A stretch of 18,796 bases of DNA from DASWID01 sp049682815 (GTDB taxonomy: Bacteria; Desulfobacterota_D; UBA1144; Nemesobacterales; CSP1-2). The position numbers were made by a program, and so were the translations under genes. Each line of letters opens with the position of its first letter. The first letter of the stretch is position 1. The DNA is taken from NCBI GenBank assembly GCA_049682815.1, contig JBAUII010000047.1:1-18796 (forward strand), in the 5' to 3' direction. A model generated the notes under the pieces. That model worked only from the letters and a program-made list of their open reading frames with translations, ran no database searches and was not told the DNA's origin. Of this stretch, positions 7,209-14,618 are shown piece after piece.

Positions 7209-7373
7209 GGGAATTTTTTATTGTTAATCAAATTTACGTTTAGGAAATAGTTGGAAAGTCATCCTAATTGTCTGTAAATAAATGATAATGAGTTTTAAGG
7301 CTATTTAATCAGATGGCAGGTTTAGATGGTATGGAATATTACGATAATAAATAAGGCATGTGGCACAAATAAC

Positions 7374-7832
7374 TCACGAAGCTTCTTTTCTCTGGACTAA
7401 AATTACCCACTTACCCTTCTGGACGATCTCTTCATTTTGGTTGTGGACATTAACCTCAAATGTAAGGAATCCCATGTTCGGGCGCTTATGCTCTTTTTTT
7501 TCAGCGAGCTTACGTGTTATACGGATAGTATCGCCAAATTTTACAGCGCCGGAAAACCGCCAGTCTTCAAGTCCCATAAAAGCGACCGTTGCCAGTCTCG
7601 GCATAGTGAACCAAAGCCCTGAGGCAATTGAAAGAACACATAGTCCATGGGCTACCCTAGTACCGAAGACAGTCTTTTTAGCGAATTCCTCATCAATATG
7701 CATGTTGTTAAAATCACCAGATAATCCTGCAAAGCTTATAACATCAGTCTCGGTAACTGTTCTACCGGTACTCAAATGCTCATCGCCAACATTTAAGTCC
7801 TCATAATATAGACGGGTCGGTTCTTGTGACAT
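7374..7832 (-). CDS. MaoC-like dehydratase (enoyl-CoA hydratase 2 fold)
   Basis: A 152-residue single hot-dog-fold hydratase, expected to add water to a 2-enoyl-CoA. The hydratase-2 signature is at residues 39-51, with catalytic Asp40 and His45 in GDFNNMH. Asn replaces the common Pro before Met-His. FGTRVAHG and FGDTIRI match the usual family strands. The start follows AAAGGGG. It is the last gene in the minus-strand set after the dehydrogenase, thiolase-like and DUF35 genes, 120 bases from the DUF35 gene. In ChsH1/ChsH2-type systems a MaoC subunit pairs with a DUF35-bearing partner. Here the DUF35 protein has no MaoC domain, so the hydratase may be a homodimer. Confidence 0.9.
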   Translation of the reverse strand: MSQEPTRLYYEDLNVGDEHLSTGRTVTETDVISFAGLSGDFNNMHIDEEFAKKTVFGTRVAHGLCVLSIASGLWFTMPRLATVAFMGLEDWRFSGAVKFGDTIRITRKLAEKKEHKRPNMGFLTFEVNVHNQNEEIVQKGKWVILVQRKEAS

Positions 7833-7952
7833 ATCACTCTTACCCCTTTATTATGTTTTAACTAGAAGACAAGCGGGTTAGCCCTCCAACTCCAGTAACC
7901 AAACTCTAAAAATACTCAGCGCATTATGTTGCCCAATTATAGTTATCTGTTA

Positions 7953-8378
7953 CTACTTATGTATAGGTCTAAACTTAGGTAGAGCCACCTCGGGTGTTAC
8001 ATCGTCAAAGACAACCTCCACATCCATTCCGATATGAACATCTTTGGGATCACAATCCACAACGTTCGTCATCATTTTCACACCTTCTTCGGTTTCCACC
8101 AGAGCAACTACATACGGAGGCTCTCCCTTATAAGCTTTTGTGGGCCCCATGTGATGAATCGCATATGTCCAAACCTTAGCTTTCCCACTTGCTTTAATCC
8201 ACTCAATATCCTCAGACATATCTTCACCAGGAGAAATCGCCCGCGGATAGAAGAAGAATTTGTTGGTAGTCCTAGATCTTGGCAGAACAAACTCATGCCT
8301 CTTACATGCATCCCAATAAGGTTTGGTTTCTGGACGAAATTCTGGTAGCGGTTTTTCATATTCCTTTTCTTCTGTCAT
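7953..8378 (-). CDS. DUF35 OB-fold protein with lost zinc ribbon
   Basis: A 141-residue protein with the DUF35 layout: an N-terminal PEFRPETKPYWDA helix, a zinc-ribbon-like segment (about residues 30-55), then an OB-fold starting near the ASGKAKVWTY strand. The four cysteines that usually bind zinc are replaced in this copy: the segment reads RSRTTNK and then ISPGEDMSED. Only Cys25 and a Cys in VVDCDP remain. DUF35 proteins bridge thiolase-fold enzymes to partners (archaeal thiolase/HMG-CoA synthase complex, Ltp2-ChsH2). The gene follows the thiolase-like gene by 22 bases and its AAGGAG site lies in that gap, so tight co-expression and a complex are likely. Confidence 0.87.
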   Translation of the reverse strand: MTEEKEYEKPLPEFRPETKPYWDACKRHEFVLPRSRTTNKFFFYPRAISPGEDMSEDIEWIKASGKAKVWTYAIHHMGPTKAYKGEPPYVVALVETEEGVKMMTNVVDCDPKDVHIGMDVEVVFDDVTPEVALPKFRPIHK

Positions 8379-8400
8379 TTCCAGTAGTTCTCCTTAAAAT

Positions 8401-9612
8401 TTATGAAAGTGGTTCTCTTCCCAAAACAACTGTACTATGTGCAGAAACGATACCGCCGTTCCCATGTACTAAGGCTACCTCGGCATCCTTTACCTGCCTT
8501 CGCCCAGCCTCTCCTCTTAGTTGAGTAGTGGCTTCAACCACATGATGCATAGCACCCAGATGGGCTTGAGACAGCAATCCCCCGTGGGTATTAACAGGAA
8601 GATCTTTACCAATCTCCATACGACCCTCAAGTGCAAATGGTCCGCCTTCTCCCCTAGGGACGAATCCAAGTCCTTCCAGTTCTAAAAGAACGGTTATAGT
8701 AAAACAGTCATAGAGGAAAGCAACGTCAACATCTTTAGAACCTATACCGGCTGTTTGGAATGCCTTCTGGCCAGAACTCTCAATTGCATTATATATCTGA
8801 TTTAAATCTTTTAAGGTAGTAAGATATTGATGCGAGTATCCCTGCCCCATACCCCAAAGATATACTAAGGGCTTCTGGATTCCAAGCGCCTTTGCCTTTC
8901 TTTCAGTTGTAACAATAAAAGCGGCGCCCCCGTCAGAGATAATAGAGCAATCGTACTTATGAAGGGGTTCAGCTATGATACGAGAGTTAACAACATCTTC
9001 TATAGTTAGAGGCTCCTTATTCATTGCGTTTTCCTTCATTGCAGCGTGCTTACGCATGGTAACAGCGACAGCGGCCAGATGCTCTTGCTTGGCACCATAA
9101 TCATGAATATACCGCTGAGCTGCAAGCGCATATCCCCCTGGCGTCGTCAAACCATAAGGAAACTCAAATTCGGCATGACACATCTCTCTAATAAGTGCTA
9201 CCATTCCAGAGGATGATATCCCTGAAAGAGTATTGTCCCCTCTTACACAGAGTACCACCTCAGCCTGGCCCGAAGCAATAGCCATAGCTGCTTCAGCCAC
9301 CATCCAGACAGCAGTTGCCCCACCTATAGCAACAGATGAAAAGAATTTTGGTCTAAGGCCAAAGTAATCCGCAAAGGTGGTACAGTGCATAAATGTATGC
9401 TCTACTAGCGAAAATGCGGTGACAAGGCCATCTACGTCTGATTTGCTGATACCAGCATCTCCAATTGCGATCTTTGAAGCTTCCGAGAGAAAGTGAAAGG
9501 AGCTCTTATCAGGAATCTTCCCCTGATCAGTCTCTCCAACTCCAGCTATGACAATTTTGTGCTTCTTCAAAGCTTCACGGGCATCGTCTATTCCTGGAAT
9601 TGTACTAGCCAT
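8401..9612 (-). CDS. Thiolase-fold protein lacking the catalytic cysteine (Ltp2-like candidate aldolase)
   Basis: A 403-residue thiolase-superfamily protein. The position of the nucleophilic Cys motif reads IGGAT (residues 96-100), so true thiolysis is unlikely. The usual HDCF motif reads YDCF (Y301-F304) and the GHPxGATG loop is altered to QAHLGAM. This Cys-less, Tyr-bearing pattern is known from Ltp2/SAL-type retro-aldolases of steroid side-chain degradation, which work with a DUF35 partner. The next gene here encodes a DUF35 protein. A GGGGTGATT site precedes the ATG. I infer C-C bond cleavage of a 3-hydroxyacyl-CoA. Annotation pipelines may label it acetyl-CoA acetyltransferase, which would mislead. 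Confidence 0.87.
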   Translation of the reverse strand: MASTIPGIDDAREALKKHKIVIAGVGETDQGKIPDKSSFHFLSEASKIAIGDAGISKSDVDGLVTAFSLVEHTFMHCTTFADYFGLRPKFFSSVAIGGATAVWMVAEAAMAIASGQAEVVLCVRGDNTLSGISSSGMVALIREMCHAEFEFPYGLTTPGGYALAAQRYIHDYGAKQEHLAAVAVTMRKHAAMKENAMNKEPLTIEDVVNSRIIAEPLHKYDCSIISDGGAAFIVTTERKAKALGIQKPLVYLWGMGQGYSHQYLTTLKDLNQIYNAIESSGQKAFQTAGIGSKDVDVAFLYDCFTITVLLELEGLGFVPRGEGGPFALEGRMEIGKDLPVNTHGGLLSQAHLGAMHHVVEATTQLRGEAGRRQVKDAEVALVHGNGGIVSAHSTVVLGREPLS

Positions 9613-9648
9613 TTAATCACCCCCTGTAAAGGAATTGTCTTGAAGCGA

Positions 9649-9679
9649 ATTATATTAAATCGACATTTATAAAAGTCAA
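9649..9679 (-). promoter_or_regulatory. Promoter of the thiolase-like/DUF35/MaoC genes
   Basis: On the minus strand, TTGACT (9679-9674) is followed after 16 bases by TAATAT (9657-9652), or after 19 bases by a perfect TATAAT (9654-9649). It sits in the 142-base gap after the acyl-CoA dehydrogenase, so the downstream three genes need not depend on it. Confidence 0.5.
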
Positions 9680-9754
9680 CCTTATAAATCTAAAGTAATT
9701 AAGATAAGTTAAATAGATTTAGGCCAAGAGAACAAGAGTCAATATTGGAACCAG

Positions 9755-10897
9755 CTAAATCCCGAGTTCGCGTGAAATCACTATGCGTTGGATTTCGGAT
9801 GTTCCCTCAGTAAGTGAAGCAAGTTTCGCATCTCTATAGTACCTTTCTACAGGATATTCTACTCCGTATCCATATCCACCTAGTACCTGTACAGCTTCAG
9901 TAGCTACCCATTGCACTACCTCAGCCGCATAAAGTTTGGCCATAGAAGCCTCTTTCACACACCTCTTGTCATTACTGTAGAGCCATGCAGCTTTGTAAAC
10001 CAATAGCCTAGCGGTTTCTATTTTCACAGCCATATCAGCCAACTTAAAACTTATAGCCTGGAATTTAGATATAGGCCTCCCAAACGCTTCCCTTTCCTTT
10101 GAGTATCCAAGGGCGTATTCAAAAGCAGCTTGAGCCAATCCAACAGATTTGGCTGCGTGTGTAATTCTCGCCCCAAGAAGGGTAGCCATAGCGCGCTGAA
10201 AACCACCTTCGCCGCCCAAAAGATTTTCTTCTGGTACCTCACAGTCTTCAAAAACCAACTCCGATGTGTCCGCAGCCTTATGACCTAGTTTGTGCACCTT
10301 TCCACTTACCTTGAATCCTGGAAGGCCCTTTTCAACAACGAAAAGGCTAATACCTTCACCTTTTTTACTTTTATCTGTGTAAGCAGCGACAACGGAAAAA
10401 TCACACATGGTTCCATTTGTAATCCATGTTTTAGTCCCATTAATTATATACTTGTCCCCATTTTTTACAGCCTGACTACGAATACTACGAGCGTCAGATC
10501 CAGCACCAGGCTCGGTAAGACCTAGTGAACCTATTTTCTGTCCTGCAATGCCAGGAACCAGATATTTTTGTTTTTGCTCTTCGGTCCCAAACTTATATAT
10601 TGGGAAACAAGCTAGGCCTACATGGGCATTTATACACATAGCTATTCCTGCACATATACGCCCCATCTCTTCTGCAAAAATGCAATCCGTTACTTTGTCT
10701 AATCCTACCCCTCCATATTCTTCGGGGAATGTTATCCCCAAAAATCCCATCTCTCCGAGCTTAGGAAAAAGTTCCTTAGGAAAATCCTCTTTCTTTTCGT
10801 ACTCTTCGACAAGTGGGTCAATCTCGTTTTGCCCAAACTCTCTTATTGTATCCCTGAACATGTTTTGTTCATCTGTAAATTCAAAATCGAGAGGCAC
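9755..10897 (-). CDS. Acyl-CoA dehydrogenase
   Basis: An FAD-dependent acyl-CoA dehydrogenase introducing an alpha-beta double bond. It has LGLTEPGAGSDA, TKTWITNG, the arginine/flavin contacts in REAFGRPISKFQ, QVLGGYGY, and the catalytic-base segment LTEGTSEIQR near the C-terminus. I chose GTG at 10897 (380 residues, usual family length), giving VPLDFEFTDEQ, because AGGAGG lies seven bases upstream. An ATG at 10930 would add 11 residues but has no ribosome binding site. It heads the minus-strand CoA-ester set. With the hydratase and Cys-less thiolase it forms a dehydrogenation, hydration and cleavage route. Substrate is unknown. Confidence 0.93.
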   Translation of the reverse strand: MPLDFEFTDEQNMFRDTIREFGQNEIDPLVEEYEKKEDFPKELFPKLGEMGFLGITFPEEYGGVGLDKVTDCIFAEEMGRICAGIAMCINAHVGLACFPIYKFGTEEQKQKYLVPGIAGQKIGSLGLTEPGAGSDARSIRSQAVKNGDKYIINGTKTWITNGTMCDFSVVAAYTDKSKKGEGISLFVVEKGLPGFKVSGKVHKLGHKAADTSELVFEDCEVPEENLLGGEGGFQRAMATLLGARITHAAKSVGLAQAAFEYALGYSKEREAFGRPISKFQAISFKLADMAVKIETARLLVYKAAWLYSNDKRCVKEASMAKLYAAEVVQWVATEAVQVLGGYGYGVEYPVERYYRDAKLASLTEGTSEIQRIVISRELGI

Positions 10898-10960
10898 CCA
10901 TTTCCCTCCTAACTTAGAGTATTTACTCACATATGAAAGGAAAATCTGAAAACCGCTTTG

Positions 10961-10988
10961 AGTATATCATGTGATTGGCAAGTGTAAA
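10961..10988 (-). promoter_or_regulatory. Promoter of the acyl-CoA dehydrogenase gene
   Basis: On the minus strand, TTTACA (10988-10983), a 16-base spacer and TATACT (10966-10961). This leaves a leader of about 60 bases before the GTG at 10897. Confidence 0.45.
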
Positions 10989-11021
10989 GCAATTATCATA
11001 AAGTATATAAAACTTGAATAG

Positions 11022-11993
11022 TTAAATTACAATTCGCTCTACTTCATCGAGAGTAATCTTATCACCAGTACGGTCATAGAGTTTGGTTGTTCTAGGGGAA
11101 CTGTGTGCTGCTAGAATCTGTGCACGTTCTAATGTCCCACCATTCTCAAGGTAGCTAGTAATACCAATAGCTCTAAATGTGTGACATCCTATGGGTGTAG
11201 TTATTCCAACCTGTTTAGCTCGCCTCCGTATCATGCGATATACATCTGCCGGAGCCATATAATTATTTGTAAGCTTGCGAGACTTACCCAAAACTGTTCT
11301 AAACAAAGGCCCCTTCGCATCTTCCCAGAGACCCGAGATATTAATATAAGTATCTATATATTCTTCCAATTTGTGATGAGCAGGCACTTCGTGGAATTTG
11401 CCACCTTTTTCATGCAAACGCAGCCACCAGCGTTTTCCATTTTTATAGTAGTCTCCAACCCGCATCCCTACGACAGCTCCCACCCTAGCAAAACTATAAA
11501 CCATAGTAGCTATAAGAGCCCGATCACGAAGGCCCATTACTGATGAAATGTCGATCTTCTCCAAAAGCATCCGAGTCTCATCTTTAGCAAGAATTGGTGT
11601 TTTCCCCCTTCTAAGAACGTACTTAGGACCTCTGACAGATAAAGCGGGATTTACAGGTATTACGTGACCAACTACCAGCCAATCAAAAAGCATCCTTATC
11701 GCCGCCAGATGCTGTTTCACAGTTGGAGTTGACGCAGTATGTTGTTCAATATATGCCGCTACTACTAGCGGCCCAATTTGCTCAAACTTAATTCCCCTAG
11801 CTCCACACCAGTTCAAGAAGTTGACGACCGCTCTATAGTATGCCTTTCTGGTATTCGGGTTTCGAATATTCACAGCAAAAAACTCGATGAATTGACGGCA
11901 AGTGTCGTCACCGGAAGCGGCGATAATCGTGGGCATTCCAATCGCATGTGACTTAGTTGAATCTATCGAACCGTATTGTGCAATTTCTTTCAT
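11022..11993 (-). CDS. Tyrosine recombinase / integrase (XerC/D-like)
   Basis: A 323-residue tyrosine recombinase that breaks and joins DNA at paired core sites. The N-terminal SAM-like core-binding domain spans about residues 28-115. In the catalytic domain I see Arg170 (SFARVGA), a Lys in the EKGGK hairpin, His271 and Arg274 (CHTFRA), His297 (AAHSSPRTTKLY) and nucleophile Tyr306. All are intact, so the enzyme is probably active. No strong ribosome binding site precedes the ATG. A near-perfect palindrome with Xer/dif geometry lies 31 bases upstream (12025-12056). It may resolve multimers, excise or integrate the element, or flip a segment. Confidence 0.92.
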   Translation of the reverse strand: MKEIAQYGSIDSTKSHAIGMPTIIAASGDDTCRQFIEFFAVNIRNPNTRKAYYRAVVNFLNWCGARGIKFEQIGPLVVAAYIEQHTASTPTVKQHLAAIRMLFDWLVVGHVIPVNPALSVRGPKYVLRRGKTPILAKDETRMLLEKIDISSVMGLRDRALIATMVYSFARVGAVVGMRVGDYYKNGKRWWLRLHEKGGKFHEVPAHHKLEEYIDTYINISGLWEDAKGPLFRTVLGKSRKLTNNYMAPADVYRMIRRRAKQVGITTPIGCHTFRAIGITSYLENGGTLERAQILAAHSSPRTTKLYDRTGDKITLDEVERIVI

Positions 11994-12024
11994 AATCTAT
12001 GTCTCATATTCTCCGCGCAATGAA

Positions 12025-12056
12025 TAGTGTAACATAATGTCCTTTATGTTACACTA
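12025..12056. other. Candidate Xer/dif-type recombination core site
   Basis: Perfect 13-base arms TAGTGTAACATAA (12025-12037) and TTATGTTACACTA (12044-12056) flank a 6-base centre TGTCCT. This matches the 11-6-11 arrangement of dif sites. The inner bases CATAATGT and TTATGTTA equal those of Escherichia coli dif, recalled from memory. The site abuts the recombinase gene. An alternative reading is a terminator or operator, since the preceding small ORF ends inside it. Confidence 0.6.
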
Positions 12057-12201
12057 AATCCCCTAAAAAATACATCCCTCGATGATCACAGATTACACCG
12101 GACCTCCTTGATTGCATACCTATCATGAAATCTATGTCGCACTCAGGTATTAGGTATTCTCTCCCTCCATTTTGTATCGCCAAAGTGCCATGTGTGTACA
12201 T
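12049..12201 (-). CDS. Small hypothetical protein upstream of the recombinase
   Basis: A possible 50-residue protein ending in FLGDLV. I chose the ATG at 12201 because AAAGGA lies about nine bases upstream. The same frame is open to a GTG at 12276 (75 residues) without a ribosome binding site. I recognise no family. It runs in the same direction as the recombinase and its stop lies inside the dif-like palindrome. It may be a control protein or a chance ORF. Confidence 0.35.
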   Translation of the reverse strand: MYTHGTLAIQNGGREYLIPECDIDFMIGMQSRRSGVICDHRGMYFLGDLV

Positions 12202-12363
12202 TGCTAAGAGTCCTTTTACAAAATACGTTAGGTATATGCTGTCAAAAGTACCCCTTAATTCACTATTCTGAGACACAATAACTTCAAGGATTATAACGCC
12301 AGATCTAGATGCTCAGTAATTAGGTCACGCTTTTGGTAAAATGAATTAACCAAAGGAGGCCTA

Positions 12364-12770
12364 ATGAAATATCAAGATATTGTTATTGTAAAGTGATGGA
12401 TACCGATATTAGAAGAATACGAAAGAACTAAGGCCAAAGTAGCTCCTCGACGGTTTAAGCTTGTGAAGGATCTATGTGAAGCTCATCACACATCCAAAAA
12501 AAATCTAAGTCGCTGCTATCACAAAATCGTGAGCCGACTGGGGCACATGAGAAGGTCCATCTTACGCTAAAAACAGAGGCAACAGTGCCAGGAACAAATA
12601 ACCTCAGAGCACAGCAGAGGAGATTTGATTTATGGAGGAGGGAATTTAACGAGAACAGGCCACACGAAGCACTTAAAAAGTATCATCGATCGACAAGCGG
12701 GTATGACAGAGGGATAAATAACAAAAGGATCTTGACGAGTTTAGCACAGTATAAGAAACTAAAAAGCTAG
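12364..12770 (+). pseudogene. Degenerate IS481-type transposase remnant
   Basis: An ATG behind AAAGGAGG begins a frame with an in-frame TGA at codon 11 (12394-12396). It then reads EEYERTKAKVAPRRFKLV and EAHHTSKKNLSRCYHK, the N-terminal helix-turn-helix style of an IS481-like transposase, and stops. A second piece (12585-12770) reads FDLWRREFNENRPHEAL, the conserved C-terminal block of IS481 transposases. The whole central DDE region is missing. It is a deletion-scarred relic with no function expected. Confidence 0.75.
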
Positions 12771-12772
12771 TC

Positions 12773-12925
12773 ATGACAGTACGAAACAAGTTTTCAAAGC
12801 GTGCACACATTTCAGGGCGTAAATCTAAGCAACTTTTGAAGCCATTTAGTGAGGATCTTACAGCTACTCAGATAACAAATATAATATCAATAAATAGGAA
12901 CACAGTAAACCGTGTACTATACTAG
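12773..12925 (+). pseudogene. N-terminal fragment of an IS1595-type transposase
   Basis: Fifty codons from ATG to TAG read KFSKRAHISGRKSKQLLKPF and then a TATQITNIISINRNTVNRV stretch. These line up with the N-terminus of the intact transposase at 18072-18755 (YLKRAKIS, DITATKTSELTGISRPTTNRVY). The catalytic domain is absent. The copy is diverged from the intact element, so it is a separate older insertion. Confidence 0.7.
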
Positions 12926-12950
12926 TAAGGAGGTGTGTGAGCATGTATTG

Positions 12951-12958
12951 CAAGGTCC
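12951..12958 (+). repeat. Left target-site duplication of the IS256 element
   Basis: CAAGGTCC here is repeated exactly at 14246-14253, immediately outside the two terminal inverted repeats. Confidence 0.9.
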
Positions 12959-14245
12959 GGGACTATTTCAATAACTGTGTATTTTCAAAATTCCCTGATT
13001 TACCCTATTCTCAACTAGGGCATATATATATAATATGATACATAGCTGTGCATATATGACAGACCAATTATTGATAGGTCTGGTTCATTTTCTTTCAAGA
13101 TCCCTGACGGCCATAAAAAGTGATTTTAGTACCGAGCTATCAGAGGGAAAGACCCTTTTGGCATCTGTTACCTTTCGGAACTTGCTATTTACGCTTTCAA
13201 TCAGGTTTGTGGTGTAAATGACCTTTCTTATCTCCACAGGGTATCTAAAATAGGTCATAAGAGATTTCCACCTCTCTCTCCAGGATTTGATTATATGAGG
13301 ATACTTACTAGCCCACTTCTTTTCAAACTCGTCCCTGGATGAGCTCGCACCCTCCAGAGTTGAAGCACCATAAACCGTCTTCAGGTCCTTGCTAAGCTCC
13401 CTTTTGTCCTTCCATGACACATACCTCAAAGTATTCCTGATCTGATGTATAACACACCTCTGTATGTCTGAGGCCGGATACGTTGCAGCAATTGCCTCTT
13501 CAAGCCCATTAAGACCATCTACACTGAATATAAAAACATCCCTAACCCCCCTACTCTTAAGGTCATTCAACACACCGAGCCAAAACCCACTGCTCTCCTT
13601 TGCACTTACCCAAAAACCCAGTATCTCCTTCATCCCATCTAGCCCCAAACCTATTACCAGATATATTGCCTTATTTAACACCTTGCCTTCTTCCCTTACC
13701 TTGTAGAAAATGCAGTCAAGCCATATCACCGCATATGCCTCCCCAAGGGGCCTCAACTGCCACTCCTCTAATCGAGGCAGCATTCTATCCGTAAGCCTCG
13801 ATATGAGCGATGGACTTAAATCCACTCCGTACATGTCCTCCAGTATATCCTGGATGTCTCTTGTCGTCATACCCTTCGAATACAGAGCTACTATCTTGTC
13901 CTCAAGGTCATCCAACACACTCTGACGCTTCTTAACTATCTGAGGCTCGAACTCCGACTTCCTGTCTCGTGGAACTTCTAGCTCTACCTCTCCACTATCG
14001 CTTTTCACAGTCTTAGTACTGTAACCGTTTCTCACATTAGAGGGTTTTGTCGATTCATCTTTGGGTGGCTTGTTCTTTGGATACCCCAGATATTCCTCAA
14101 GCTCACCCTCAAGTGCTTCTTGTAGCGTTTGCTTAATTAAATCTCTTAGCTGGGTTTTTATCTCTTCTGTCTTTTTATTCGTACTGTCCATAAGTGTGTC
14201 CTCCTTACATATATTTTATCTATACACACTTTATGAAACAGTCCC
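12959..14245 (-). mobile_element. IS256-family insertion sequence
   Basis: A 1287-bp element with imperfect 24-base terminal inverted repeats (GGGACTATTTCA at 12959, GGGACTGTTTCA read inward from 14245; 20 of 24 match). An exact 8-bp target duplication CAAGGTCC flanks it. It carries one minus-strand transposase. The clean ends indicate a fairly recent insertion. It landed just beyond the small minus-strand coding region at 14289-14549. Confidence 0.92.
13085..14191 (-). CDS. IS256-family (mutator-type) transposase, C-terminally truncated
   Basis: A 368-residue DDE transposase. First Asp in VIWLDCIFYKVR, second in FSVDGLNGLEEAI, Glu in TTNLIESVNSKFRK, and the CVIHQIRN motif typical of the family. 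The reading frame ends at TGA directly after LERK. Past this stop the same frame continues TRPINNWSVIYAQL and runs to a TAG at 13015-13017. Relatives have Trp at the stop position, so a TGG to TGA change removed about 22 residues. Whether this abolishes activity is unclear. AAGGAGG precedes the ATG. Confidence 0.92.
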   Translation of the reverse strand: MDSTNKKTEEIKTQLRDLIKQTLQEALEGELEEYLGYPKNKPPKDESTKPSNVRNGYSTKTVKSDSGEVELEVPRDRKSEFEPQIVKKRQSVLDDLEDKIVALYSKGMTTRDIQDILEDMYGVDLSPSLISRLTDRMLPRLEEWQLRPLGEAYAVIWLDCIFYKVREEGKVLNKAIYLVIGLGLDGMKEILGFWVSAKESSGFWLGVLNDLKSRGVRDVFIFSVDGLNGLEEAIAATYPASDIQRCVIHQIRNTLRYVSWKDKRELSKDLKTVYGASTLEGASSSRDEFEKKWASKYPHIIKSWRERWKSLMTYFRYPVEIRKVIYTTNLIESVNSKFRKVTDAKRVFPSDSSVLKSLFMAVRDLERK

Positions 14246-14253
14246 CAAGGTCC
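14246..14253 (+). repeat. Right target-site duplication of the IS256 element
   Basis: CAAGGTCC, identical to 12951-12958. Confidence 0.9.
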
Positions 14254-14288
14254 ACAAACTAAACTTCACATACACAGTCGAATCCCGT

Positions 14289-14549
14289 TCATTTTACCAC
14301 ATCCACAGTTGTAGGCTTATCGTAGCCCAGCTTTACTGGAACACTGAAGCATTCAACACATATCCCTCCTCCACGTATCCTAAATGTTCCACCCTGTTCA
14401 CATAAAGCTCGCTCCCATTCCAAACATTAGGTACTCACCTCACACTTCTTTCCAAGTACCCAATAACAGAAATGATATAGAGCCACCCCGTCACCATCTA
14501 TAAGTTCCTTGCCAGTAAAATCACGCATCCGTATATTACATCCTACCAT
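14289..14549 (-). pseudogene. Small coding-like region with an in-frame TAA, downstream of the winged-helix gene
   Basis: From ATG 14549 the frame reads MRDFTGKELIDGDGVALYHF then CYWVLGKKCEVST and meets TAA at 14427-14429. The same frame stays open afterwards, reading CLEWERALCEQGGTF, GGGICVECFSVPVKLGYD and ending TVDVVK at 14289. Amino-acid composition on both sides looks like real protein, with four Cys in the second part. Either one 86-codon gene has a nonsense mutation, or these are two small genes, the second starting at TTG 14423. It lies 69 bases after the winged-helix gene on the same strand. I do not recognise the family. Confidence 0.45.
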
Positions 14550-14618
14550 TTCCCTTCAAATTTGTTCCTTTCAGCCCCCTTTCCCTCCCCCCAGCCTTGA
14601 ATTATTCCGAAAAAATTA

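Noticed and set aside
7360..7806. A 148-codon plus-strand ORF.
   Set aside because: It is antisense to the MaoC gene, which has a ribosome binding site and catalytic residues.
12394..13084. UGA might encode tryptophan, since the IS256 and IS481 frames both continue past TGA.
   Set aside because: The Sir2, first decarboxylase-like and MaoC genes end properly at TGA with no sensible extension. The in-frame TGAs occur only in decaying transposase genes, so mutation is the simpler reading.
12944..14405. A plus-strand 55-codon ORF behind a perfect AAGGAGG, seemingly split by the IS256 element and restored when it is removed.
   Set aside because: It lies antisense to the more protein-like minus-strand frame at 14289-14549 and its composition looks random. 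The ribosome binding site could be chance or a relic of the IS fragment before it.
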